9,257 nucleotides of DNA from Candidatus Argoarchaeum ethanivorans (GTDB lineage Archaea; Halobacteriota; Methanosarcinia; Methanosarcinales; EX4572-44), in the NCBI GenBank assembly GCA_905067535.1, contig CAJHIR010000041.1:1-9257 (forward strand), in the 5' to 3' direction. This document shows positions 1 through 6,515 of the stretch, piece after piece (the first letter of the stretch is position 1; the number at the start of each line of letters is the position of its first letter). Both the position numbers and the translations under genes were made by a program. The notes below the pieces were generated by a model, which had not been told where the DNA came from, did not search any database, and saw only the letters and a list, made by a program, of their open reading frames with translations.

Positions 1-1320
1 TCCAACGAGGGTGTTTGTTACAAGTACGTGTGGTGAGCCGTCTGATACTGGAACAAGCTGTCCTGCTTTGCCGCACTGCCCTGACCGCATCTTGAGATCG
101 CATCCAACGGCAGCAACATTTTTGAGTATCTCAAGGATGCTTCCTGAAAGAGACACATCTTTTAGAAGTGTTGTCAGTTCACCATTTTCAATCATATATC
201 CCCGCTCGGCACTGAACTGAAAGATGCCATCCCCGGGATTTACCTGTCCCCCGCGTGAGCCGATGAGATATATGCCATTTTTTATCTCATCTTTCATTTC
301 TTCAAAGGTGGTACTGCCGTTTTCGACGTACGTATTACTCATGCGAATGACTGGCATTGAATACCCCTGTGCCCTGGCATTGTGCGGCGTTCCTCCAAAT
401 TTTGAAGCACTCTCCCTGTTGTGAAGATAGTTTTTGAGCACGCCGTTTTCTATCAAAACAGTTTTGCCTGACTGTGAGCCTTCGTCATCAAACGGATAGT
501 AGCCATATTCATGCATGGATGAGTCATCACATACTGTAACAAGCGGCGATGCGATCTGTGTATGAAGCCTGTTTTCAAGTACCGAGTTTCCTTCAAGCAC
601 GTGGTCAGCTTCTGCTGCGTGTCCCACTGCTTCATGGATGAACACGCCTGCAAGTTCAGTATCAAGTATTACTGGCATAACTCCGCCTTTTACACTTTTT
701 GCATGAATAAGATCGATTGCAATATCTGCGGTCTTTGATGCAATCTCGCAGGCATCGTGTTTGGCAAATAGTTCAAAACCAGATATCGCAAAGCGATTAT
801 CTCGTGCTATCTGGTAATTGCCATTCTGCTTTGCAACGGCTGCAATGGTAAACCCGATTCGCGGCAGCGTGTAGCTTGCTTTAATCCCTTCTGAATTTAT
901 GTACCCTACAGTGACTTCTGATTCCATATATGAGGTACTTACGCTTGTAATACCTGGTTTCTGTGCTGCTTTTGCTATCTCTTTTACCAACTCGAGTTTT
1001 TCTTCAAAATCAATGTCTTTGAAATCTTCCTTGACTACAGGAAGGTTTTTTATTTCCGGTTGGTTGACCATCACCATTTCAACCTTTTCTCTTGGTGTTT
1101 TCTGGTTGGTTGATAGAGCAATCTCAGTTGCGGTTGATAATGCCTTGCCTGTGTGCTTGGGGTTTTCCGTAGTTGCAATCCCCCAGCTTCCGTTTATTAA
1201 TGCACGGATGCTTGCGCCTGTAATAAAGTTGTTTGCCGTCTCTTTAATCTCCTGGTTATCAAGGATGATTGAAGATGCCGTTACCTCAACAGTTCTAATG
1301 TCATAGAAATCCGGTTTCAT
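1..1320 (-). CDS. tldD: TldD/PmbA-family zinc metalloprotease, 3' end cut by window edge
   Basis: The 440 visible codons read as a TldD-type metallopeptidase. The zinc-binding helix is HEAVGH at residues 229-234, with E230 as the expected catalytic base. A Cys in QCGKAGQ (C416) sits where TldD proteins carry their third zinc ligand. The last visible residues (TNTLVG) match the usual C-terminal strand of the family, so probably only a handful of codons lie beyond base 1. Known family members work as TldD/TldE (PmbA) heterodimers that cleave unfolded peptides inside a closed chamber; a pmbA partner could follow off the left edge, which is inference. The ATG at 1318-1320 is preceded by AAGGTG, a good archaeal ribosome-binding site, and lies only 3 bases after the lonB stop, so the two genes are almost certainly co-transcribed. 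The gene is intact in the visible part. Confidence 0.93.
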   Translation of the reverse strand, partial: MKPDFYDIRTVEVTASSIILDNQEIKETANNFITGASIRALINGSWGIATTENPKHTGKALSTATEIALSTNQKTPREKVEMVMVNQPEIKNLPVVKEDFKDIDFEEKLELVKEIAKAAQKPGITSVSTSYMESEVTVGYINSEGIKASYTLPRIGFTIAAVAKQNGNYQIARDNRFAISGFELFAKHDACEIASKTADIAIDLIHAKSVKGGVMPVILDTELAGVFIHEAVGHAAEADHVLEGNSVLENRLHTQIASPLVTVCDDSSMHEYGYYPFDDEGSQSGKTVLIENGVLKNYLHNRESASKFGGTPHNARAQGYSMPVIRMSNTYVENGSTTFEEMKDEIKNGIYLIGSRGGQVNPGDGIFQFSAERGYMIENGELTTLLKDVSLSGSILEILKNVAAVGCDLKMRSGQCGKAGQLVPVSDGSPHVLVTNTLVG

Positions 1321-1323
1321 CTT

Positions 1324-3222
1324 TTACACCTTTTGTGGTGTGGGTGTACCTGGTATCTCCACACTGATTGTCTTTGCAGCAAGTTTTTTTAATGTATCAA
1401 TGAAGCCTCGCTTTTTTGTACCTACAAGACTATTCTCAAGTACTTCATCAATGGTTGAGACCGGGATGATCTTGATTTTATTCCTGTATTCTCTTTCGAT
1501 CAGAACATCTCCAAGATTCATTCTTGGGATGATGACTTTTTTAAGTCCTGCTTCTGCCGCTGCCTCTATCTTGTATGTGACGCCACCAACTGGTAACACG
1601 TCTCCACGCACTGATAGCGAGCCAGTCATTGCTATGCTTTGGTCTACCGGTATTCCCTCTACTGCTGAAATGATGGCAGTAGCTATGGATATGCTTGCTG
1701 AATCACCTTCGACTCCTTCATAGGTTCCAACGAACTGCACGTGTATGTCCATATTTGTGATGTCACGTCCTGTTATTTTTTTTATGAATGCTGAAACGTT
1801 TTGAACAGCTTCCCGTGCGATTACTTTGAGTCTCCCGGTTGCAATCAGGTGACCTTCCGATTTGGACATTGTAGGAGTAACTTCTGCCATGATTGGAAGC
1901 ACTATGCCTGAATCCTCCCCCATCACTGCAAGCCCATTAACCCTTCCAATAGACACGCCAGAGCTTTCAAACATCTGATAGTCCTTTCTTCGCTCAAGGT
2001 ATTTGTGGGCTAACTGCTGCTCTACTGAGCGCGCAATGTGTTTTGCTTTTAACACGTGTTCAGCGGTTGTAAGTTCTGCATCTTCACTGCGAGCTATATC
2101 TCCTGCTACACGAATAAGTCCACCAAGATCACGAAGTTTTAATGTGAGGTGTCCTTTTCTACCTGCTCTGCGACTTGCTTCACGTATAATCTCTTCCACA
2201 GCGTCGCCTGAGAAATGTGGTATCTTGCCATCTTGCACGACTTCCTGTGCCACGAATCGCACGAGTCTTTTTCGATTTTCAGCAGTATCCGGCATGATAT
2301 CGTTCATATACACTTCATAGCCGTATCCTTTGATTCGTGAGCGAAGAGCCGGGTGCATGCCTCGCAGCGCGTCCAGATTGCCTGCTGATACCATAATAAA
2401 ATCACATGGTACCGGGTCTGTTTTGACCATGGCACCTGAACTTCTCTCTGATTGCCCTGTGATTGCAAACTCCTTCTCCTGAAGAGCAGTAAGAAGGTTT
2501 TGCTGGGACTCGATCCGCAGGGTATTAATCTCATCAATGAACAGCACTCCACGGTGTGCTTTGTGTATTGCACCAGCTTCTACCCTGTCGTGGCTCGGAG
2601 TTTCAAGTCCCCCTGACTGGAAAGGATCGTGGCGTACGTCACCAAGCAGTGCACCTGCATGTGTCCCGGTTGCATCGATATATGGTGCAATCTCTTTATC
2701 TGCATTGGATACAAGGAGCTTTGGTATCATTGCCTCTTCCTTGGGCATGAACTGGCGCATCATCATAGCTATGAGCACTGCTGCAATAATGCCCCAGAGC
2801 AGCATTCCAGTATAAAAGGAATAACCTATGATTCCAAATACTAAAAGCATTACGAACATGTTTCGAGCCTGACCACGTTTTCGTGCTTCAACCCGATGAG
2901 CCTCTACGATTTCCTTGCCTTTGCCCCCAGGAACTACCCTTGTCTTTGGATTATTAGAATCCTCAGTGTTGTGGTAAACTAATACATCCTGTAGTTCTTC
3001 CTTTGGCAAAAGTTCTGCCAGTGCCTTTGCAAGCATCGATTTACCAGTGCCAGGTGTTCCAAGCATCATCACATGCCGCCTCTGGGTTGCAGCCTTTTTA
3101 ACAACTTCAACCGCATGTTCCTGACCAATTACATGGTCTATGAGTTTCTCCGGAACCTCGATATCACTCGTGGATGTAAATTCCATTTCTTCGGAAATGT
3201 CTTCTTTCGTATTATCTTCCAT
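1324..3222 (-). CDS. lonB: Archaeal membrane-anchored ATP-dependent protease LonB
   Basis: A 632-aa archaeal LonB, full length for the family, which degrades proteins at the inner face of the membrane using ATP. The AAA+ domain shows Walker A GTPGTGKS (residues 55-62), Walker B VLFIDEI (226-232), a sensor-1 Asn in SAGN and an Arg-finger region HPALRSRI. Two adjacent hydrophobic segments (about 122-139 and 140-158) are inserted in the AAA+ domain, the hallmark that separates LonB from soluble bacterial Lon. The C-terminal protease domain has the Ser-Lys dyad: S508 in EGDSAS and K551 in GGVTYK. I chose the ATG at 3220-3222. A TTG start at 3237 would add five residues, but it lies only about 6 bases from a consensus TATA box, too close to be transcribed from it. 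With the ATG start the mRNA would be leaderless, which fits the absence of a ribosome-binding site. The stop is TAA, 3 bases before the tldD start. Confidence 0.96.
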   Translation of the reverse strand: MEDNTKEDISEEMEFTSTSDIEVPEKLIDHVIGQEHAVEVVKKAATQRRHVMMLGTPGTGKSMLAKALAELLPKEELQDVLVYHNTEDSNNPKTRVVPGGKGKEIVEAHRVEARKRGQARNMFVMLLVFGIIGYSFYTGMLLWGIIAAVLIAMMMRQFMPKEEAMIPKLLVSNADKEIAPYIDATGTHAGALLGDVRHDPFQSGGLETPSHDRVEAGAIHKAHRGVLFIDEINTLRIESQQNLLTALQEKEFAITGQSERSSGAMVKTDPVPCDFIMVSAGNLDALRGMHPALRSRIKGYGYEVYMNDIMPDTAENRKRLVRFVAQEVVQDGKIPHFSGDAVEEIIREASRRAGRKGHLTLKLRDLGGLIRVAGDIARSEDAELTTAEHVLKAKHIARSVEQQLAHKYLERRKDYQMFESSGVSIGRVNGLAVMGEDSGIVLPIMAEVTPTMSKSEGHLIATGRLKVIAREAVQNVSAFIKKITGRDITNMDIHVQFVGTYEGVEGDSASISIATAIISAVEGIPVDQSIAMTGSLSVRGDVLPVGGVTYKIEAAAEAGLKKVIIPRMNLGDVLIEREYRNKIKIIPVSTIDEVLENSLVGTKKRGFIDTLKKLAAKTISVEIPGTPTPQKV

Positions 3223-3242
3223 AATTATCACAGACAACAGGA

Positions 3243-3250
3243 TATATAAA
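3243..3250 (-). promoter_or_regulatory. TATA box of lonB (leaderless promoter)
   Basis: On the minus strand this reads TTTATATA, a match to the archaeal TATA-box consensus. Its centre lies about 25 bases upstream of the lonB ATG, the normal distance from TATA box to transcription start. Transcription would therefore begin at or next to the start codon, giving a leaderless lonB-tldD message. Position and motif are seen; the start site is inferred. Confidence 0.65.
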
Positions 3251-3303
3251 ATAGTAAAATGAATTATTGATGTAGACCAATTGATTAAGTATGATTTAAA
3301 GAT

Positions 3304-3329
3304 ATCGTATGTCTTGTTCTATCGTATGT
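3304..3329. repeat. Pair of 9-bp direct repeats upstream of lonB
   Basis: ATCGTATGT occurs at 3304-3312 and again at 3321-3329 (ACATACGAT on the lonB strand), 17 bases start to start. The pair lies about 55-80 bases upstream of the lonB TATA box. It could be a binding site for an activator of lonB, or chance in AT-rich spacer; no known motif is recognised. Confidence 0.4.
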
Positions 3330-3330
3330 G

Positions 3331-3355
3331 TTCTGCACAACTTCGTTGTGCAGAA
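3331..3355 (-). terminator. Perfect 11-bp hairpin after the DUF166 gene
   Basis: TTCTGCACAAC and GTTGTGCAGAA form a perfect 11-bp stem around a 3-base loop. It starts 16 bases past the DUF166 stop on the minus strand. No U-run follows on that strand, so it is not a textbook intrinsic terminator; it may still stabilise or end the trm56-DUF166 transcript. It lies upstream of the lonB promoter, separating the two transcription units. Confidence 0.5.
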
Positions 3356-3364
3356 ATAATTCTT

Positions 3365-3380
3365 GATTGCGCTAGCAATC
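3365..3380. repeat. Small palindrome spanning the DUF166 stop codon
   Basis: GATTGC and GCAATC are perfect 6-bp arms around GCTA, and the DUF166 TAG stop (minus strand 3374-3372) lies in the loop. It is 9 bases from the longer hairpin at 3331-3355, so the transcript end would carry two tandem stem-loops. Confidence 0.4.
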
Positions 3381-4031
3381 GAGTGCCTTTTCCACTGCTT
3401 CTTTATGAATTCTTGCTGATGTGTGTATGCCATCCTTTGTGCCTCGCACTGCCCTGCAGGGATAATGCTGTATGGCTAAGCCTATTGCAGATGGTGCTTC
3501 CTTCTCTTTTAGCCCTATAATTTCCCCTGCCCCGTAAAGTGTGCTTCCACAGGGTGCACAACGGAGCACTTTAACGTTTTTAATCAATCCACTCTCTGTT
3601 GTAATGTCAAGCTCTGGCTTTCCAATGTATGCTGTAAACTCGTTTATTACATCACTTTCACCAGGCTCAATACCGCAGCACACATCTTCAATTCGAAGAT
3701 CAACGTTGTATTTTTTTGCAATTCTACGATCATGCGTCACATCACATCTAAAAGCTGCCGCTGGTATAATAATAGCTTTTACCCCACTCCCGGCAGCAAG
3801 GTCAACGATTGCTGAGGTTATATCCGGGTGAAGAGAATAAGTAATTAATAGGTCGCAGTTAAAGATGTCACGTTTTTCAAGTTCGTCTACTATCTGCCCG
3901 GCATCTTCGATAAAATCGGGAAGTATTTCTGGCACCTCTGCGGTTTTGATTGTAAATGGGGTTATGGTGCCAAGAGTTTTGATTAACCGCCCTCCATATT
4001 TTCCGCGCTGTATGACACTTACTGTAAGCAT
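3372..4031 (-). CDS. DUF166 family protein, cysteine-rich
   Basis: A 219-aa protein of the archaeal DUF166 family, which older annotations sometimes call thymidylate synthase without good support; the function is unknown. The start MLTVSVIQRGKYG is the usual family N-terminus, so I used the ATG at 4029-4031 rather than an upstream start. A ribosome-binding site AAAGGA lies 11-12 bases before it. Visible features are an alternating alpha/beta pattern, a CC pair (C118, C119), a CxxC in RCAPCGST (C158, C161) and a Cys in HYPCRA (C192). This spacing could hold a metal or Fe-S cluster (inference). The gene starts 32 bases after the trm56 stop and is probably co-transcribed with it. The stop is TAG. 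Confidence 0.85.
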   Translation of the reverse strand: MLTVSVIQRGKYGGRLIKTLGTITPFTIKTAEVPEILPDFIEDAGQIVDELEKRDIFNCDLLITYSLHPDITSAIVDLAAGSGVKAIIIPAAAFRCDVTHDRRIAKKYNVDLRIEDVCCGIEPGESDVINEFTAYIGKPELDITTESGLIKNVKVLRCAPCGSTLYGAGEIIGLKEKEAPSAIGLAIQHYPCRAVRGTKDGIHTSARIHKEAVEKALDC

Positions 4032-4063
4032 TTGTATGTGTTTCCTTTCTCGATTACTGTAAT

Positions 4064-4594
4064 CTAATCTTTTATTACCTTTTTCCCATGCGCCTGTGGT
4101 ATTATCTTGCATTTACCACCTGGATAGTTGCGTGTGAATGAATCTATTCCCTGTTTTATATTAAGTCTGTCAAGAAATATTGCAAGGGCTGCTATTTCCG
4201 AATGTGGCTGGTTGCCAACTGCAACATTCAAGTCTGCAATCTGGTATAGTTCTGATGGCACCTTTTCCGCACCAACTATTATCAACAGTTTATCATCTGT
4301 GTGTATCCGGGGCAGTGCTTCTTGTATGCTAATGCCGTACATGGTCAGGTGTATAATTTTTCCACCGTCCTTCTTCCACTGTACTACTCTTTTTTTCCAA
4401 TCAATATTGTTATGTACAGTGAAGTTTCCGCCCCAACATTCTGTTACCTTTTCGATGCTCTCTTTCACATGTTTATCGCTTCCGGCAAGAAGCATGCTAT
4501 CTGCTCCAAGAGCTCTTGCTGTAAGTCCTACGTGTGTGGTTACCCGTGCATCGCGCCATTGCCTGTGCCCGATTCGAAGGATTGTGATATTCAT
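4064..4594 (-). CDS. trm56: tRNA (cytidine(56)-2'-O)-methyltransferase Trm56
   Basis: A 176-aa SPOUT-class methyltransferase. Archaeal Trm56 methylates the ribose 2'-OH of C56 in the T-loop of tRNA, using S-adenosylmethionine. The N-terminus RIGHRQWRDARVTTHVGL (residues 7-24) is a family signature. The knotted C-terminal AdoMet site is visible as IVGAEKVP (106-113) and VGNQPHSEIAALAIFLDR (126-143). I chose the ATG at 4592-4594 because the family begins MNITILRIGHRQ, and AAAAGGA precedes it by 9 bases; an ORF extension of 10 codons upstream has no similarity. Length is normal for the family. It is first in the minus-strand unit with DUF166 and is divergent from hemA. The stop is TAG. Confidence 0.94.
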   Translation of the reverse strand: MNITILRIGHRQWRDARVTTHVGLTARALGADSMLLAGSDKHVKESIEKVTECWGGNFTVHNNIDWKKRVVQWKKDGGKIIHLTMYGISIQEALPRIHTDDKLLIIVGAEKVPSELYQIADLNVAVGNQPHSEIAALAIFLDRLNIKQGIDSFTRNYPGGKCKIIPQAHGKKVIKD

Positions 4595-4703
4595 GCTTTC
4601 TTTTCCTTTTCGTTGTCTGTGCACTAAACCGTATCTGTTTTTTTATAACTTTCCCTTCACAGGTATGCACTTTTATCACCAAGATATCCCTCTGTGGTTT
4701 ATG

Positions 4704-4713
4704 CTATAAAAAT
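4704..4713 (-). promoter_or_regulatory. Candidate TATA box for trm56-DUF166
   Basis: On the minus strand this reads ATTTTTATAG, an acceptable TATA box. Transcription would start near 4682 and give a leader of roughly 90 bases before the trm56 ATG. A second TATA-like stretch at 4734-4743 could serve either strand, so the assignment is uncertain. A 6-bp inverted repeat (ATTCCA 4712-4717, TGGAAT 4729-4734) overlaps this region. Confidence 0.35.
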
Positions 4714-4772
4714 TCCAAATTATACTTATGGAATAATATATATTGAAGATGTTGTCATAAAAAATAGATACG

Positions 4773-4781
4773 TTTTTAAAT
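4773..4781 (+). promoter_or_regulatory. Candidate TATA box for hemA
   Basis: TTTTTAAAT lies directly in front of the perfect inverted repeat at 4782-4809. A start about 26 bases from its centre falls near 4803, leaving a leader of about 70 bases before the hemA ATG at 4876. The motif is seen; its use is inferred. Confidence 0.45.
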
Positions 4782-4809
4782 GTACAGGAAAGTACAAACT
4801 TTCCTGTAC
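4782..4809. promoter_or_regulatory. Perfect 12-bp inverted repeat, candidate operator of the hemA-cob cluster
   Basis: GTACAGGAAAGT (4782-4793) and ACTTTCCTGTAC (4798-4809) are exact reverse complements separated by ACAA. The repeat begins at the base after the likely TATA box and spans the predicted transcription start, the standard place for an archaeal repressor site. It could also form a hairpin at the 5' end of the message. The core GGAA...TTCC recalls NrpR operators, but the spacing between half-sites is 10 bases, not the usual 5-6. Confidence 0.6.
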
Positions 4810-4875
4810 TGTTAGTTAACACGAATAATAGTTGAGTGTTTAGGATGAAAATCAATCCATCGAAGCTCTGAGATT

Positions 4876-6135
4876 ATGACTGAAGTTTCAAGTATGATTA
4901 TCTCTCACAAAAAAGTTTGCATCAAGGACATGGAGAGCGCATGGCATGGCGGTCTTGATGACCTGCTCGAGCATTTAATGGCTCACCAACTGGTGGAAGA
5001 GTGTGCGGTAGTCAAGACATGTAACCGTGTTGAAATTTATGTCGTGTCTCTAAAAAGCAGCAAGGTGCTTCTTAATTTTGCAAAGCAGATGAACGTATCT
5101 TCCCGGATTGTGGATTTTCTTGATCACGATGAATCGCTATTGCATCTTTTACGGGTATCATCTGGTCTTGAATCCATGATCATAGGAGAAGACCAGATAC
5201 TTGGACAGGTCAAAGAACTGTACAGCTTTGCCAAAAAAACGGGTGCTACCGGGCGGATGCTTGATACTGCTTTCAGTAAGGCTATACAGGTAGGCAAACG
5301 AGTCCGGAAGGAGACAAACATCAATAAAGGCTCTGTATCTATTGGTTCTGCTGCTGTTGAGCTTGCAGAAGATGTGTTTGGAGATCTCACTGGTAAAAAT
5401 ATTATGGTCATCGGGGCAGGTGAAATGGGCACTCTCGTAGCAAAATCACTTGCAGGAAAACATCTGAATGTGGAGTATGTTGCAAACAGAACCTTTGAGA
5501 GAGCAAAAAAATTAGCAGAAGAACTTGGCGGCGTTGCTGTGCCCTATGATAATCTTGTTGACTATACAGATCACTGCGATGCAATTATCTCTGCCACTTC
5601 TGCACCACACAACGTGCTGACAAAGGAGATGATGCTAAAAGTAATGAGCAGGCGTGACAGGAAGATCGTGCTGATTGACATTGGAAATCCAAGAAATATT
5701 GATCCAGAGGTTGCAAGCATTGAAAATGTGGTGCTGTACAATATTGATGATTTGAAAAGCACAAGCAAGCGAAATTTAGAGCGACGAAAAGAAGAGGCAA
5801 AAAAAGCTGAAAAGATTATTGAAGAAGAACTAAGACTGCTAAAAGCGCAGTACAAGCGTCAAAAAGCTGATAAACTGATTTCTGCACTATACAGCAAGGT
5901 AGAGGAAATAAGAAGAGATGAATGCAGAGCTGCTGTCAACAAATTAAGTGCTTATCACACTATGGGAGAAATTGAGGAGAAAGTCCTCTACAACATGACA
6001 CATTCTTTTTCAAACCAGATACTTGCAGAGCCAACAAAAGTCCTGCGGCGTGCAGCAGAGCATGACGATGAACACCTTCTTGAGATAGTAACAGAGCTCT
6101 TCAAACTTGGTAGTTCGAGAGAACAGAAGCGATGA
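4876..6135 (+). CDS. hemA: Glutamyl-tRNA reductase HemA
   Basis: A 419-aa glutamyl-tRNA reductase, normal length. It reduces Glu-tRNA(Glu) with NADPH to glutamate-1-semialdehyde, the first committed step of the C5 route to tetrapyrroles (here corrinoids, siroheme, and F430 if the cell is a methanogen). The catalytic Cys is C49 in KTCNRVEIY. The substrate region has H90 in LLHLLRVSSGLES and GEDQILGQV (104-112). The NADPH Rossmann motif is VIGAGEMG (178-185), followed by NRT (204-206) and DIGNPRNIDPEV (268-279). A charged helix at about 298-345 and the C-terminal dimerisation domain are intact. The start MTEVSSM agrees with archaeal homologues, although its ribosome-binding site is weak (GAG 5-7 bases upstream). 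It is the first gene of the plus-strand cluster. Confidence 0.97.
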   Translation: MTEVSSMIISHKKVCIKDMESAWHGGLDDLLEHLMAHQLVEECAVVKTCNRVEIYVVSLKSSKVLLNFAKQMNVSSRIVDFLDHDESLLHLLRVSSGLESMIIGEDQILGQVKELYSFAKKTGATGRMLDTAFSKAIQVGKRVRKETNINKGSVSIGSAAVELAEDVFGDLTGKNIMVIGAGEMGTLVAKSLAGKHLNVEYVANRTFERAKKLAEELGGVAVPYDNLVDYTDHCDAIISATSAPHNVLTKEMMLKVMSRRDRKIVLIDIGNPRNIDPEVASIENVVLYNIDDLKSTSKRNLERRKEEAKKAEKIIEEELRLLKAQYKRQKADKLISALYSKVEEIRRDECRAAVNKLSAYHTMGEIEEKVLYNMTHSFSNQILAEPTKVLRRAAEHDDEHLLEIVTELFKLGSSREQKR

Positions 6136-6260
6136 AAGATAATCACCAGCAATTACCACTGAGATACTACGAAAGTTTGGGTTGTGAGCCATCACTAATA
6201 TATAATAGCAGTGCCAAGTGGGTAGTAAAATTGCGTTTAAACGATTTATCGGTGATTTAG
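6132..6260 (+). CDS. Possible 42-aa small ORF overlapping the hemA stop
   Basis: An ATG at 6132-6134 overlaps the hemA TGA (ATGA), and the frame stays open for 42 codons to a TAG at 6258-6260, two bases before the ATG of the next gene. The layout is what translational coupling would look like, and it would otherwise leave a 127-base gap in a compact cluster. The predicted peptide is not hydrophobic and has one Cys; I recognise no family. It has no clear ribosome-binding site of its own, so it may be chance. Confidence 0.25.
   Translation: MKDNHQQLPLRYYESLGCEPSLIYNSSAKWVVKLRLNDLSVI
6199..6206 (+). promoter_or_regulatory. Possible internal TATA box before the 77-aa gene
   Basis: TATATAAT lies 57 bases before the ATG at 6263 and could start a transcript near 6229, allowing the cob genes to be expressed without hemA. 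Such AT-rich octamers are common by chance, so support is weak. Confidence 0.28.
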
Positions 6261-6262
6261 TT

Positions 6263-6496
6263 ATGAAAAGTTATCTTATGGTGTGGTTCAGCAGCGAAGG
6301 CGGTAGGCCATCTGAAATTACGCGGCGGTTGATGTCAATGGGCTTTAAGCCTATACAGGGTGCTTACGACTACGTGTATGAATGGGACAGCAGTGTAGAT
6401 GTGACTGAAATTCTCAGATTCGGGGATCGTGTGCAGATGACACTTGCTGAGCTTGGAGTAATGTTCAGGCTTGAAACCGTGGATGCATCAATGTAA
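6263..6496 (+). CDS. Small uncharacterised protein (77 aa), probable ferredoxin-like fold
   Basis: A 77-aa protein that I cannot assign to a named family; it looks like a conserved archaeal hypothetical protein. Read for secondary structure, it alternates strand (YLMVWFSS, residues 4-11), helix (PSEITRRLMSMGF), strand pair (PIQGAYDYVYEWD), helix (DVTEILRFGDRVQMTLAEL) and strand (VMFRLETV). This is the order of a ferredoxin-like fold, seen in many small regulatory or ligand-binding proteins. The ATG at 6263 is supported by GGTGAT six bases upstream, a strong match to the 16S rRNA end; a GTG start at 6218 has none. It ends with TAA 19 bases before cobZ. The position between hemA and cobZ suggests a role in tetrapyrrole or cobalamin metabolism, but the sequence does not show one. 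Confidence 0.82.
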   Translation: MKSYLMVWFSSEGGRPSEITRRLMSMGFKPIQGAYDYVYEWDSSVDVTEILRFGDRVQMTLAELGVMFRLETVDASM

Positions 6497-6515
6497 CTTC
6501 AAACTGAAAAAAGTA

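Noticed and set aside
899..1306. 135-codon plus-strand ORF
   Set aside because: It lies antisense inside the tldD gene, has no recognisable motif, and the minus-strand frame is clearly coding.
3372..4031. Thymidylate synthase function for the DUF166 gene
   Set aside because: Old annotations use this name, but I see no ThyA or ThyX motif in the protein.
4128..4709. 193-codon plus-strand ORF
   Set aside because: It runs antisense across trm56 and its promoter region; trm56 is strongly supported on the other strand.
4782..4809. NrpR nitrogen-repressor operator
   Set aside because: GGAA and TTCC half-sites are present, but 10 bases apart rather than 5-6, and the downstream genes are not nitrogen genes.
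6140..6195. Cobalamin riboswitch in front of the cob genes
   Set aside because: A short ACCACTG-like piece is present, but the B12-box and the rest of the conserved core are absent, and the space is too short.
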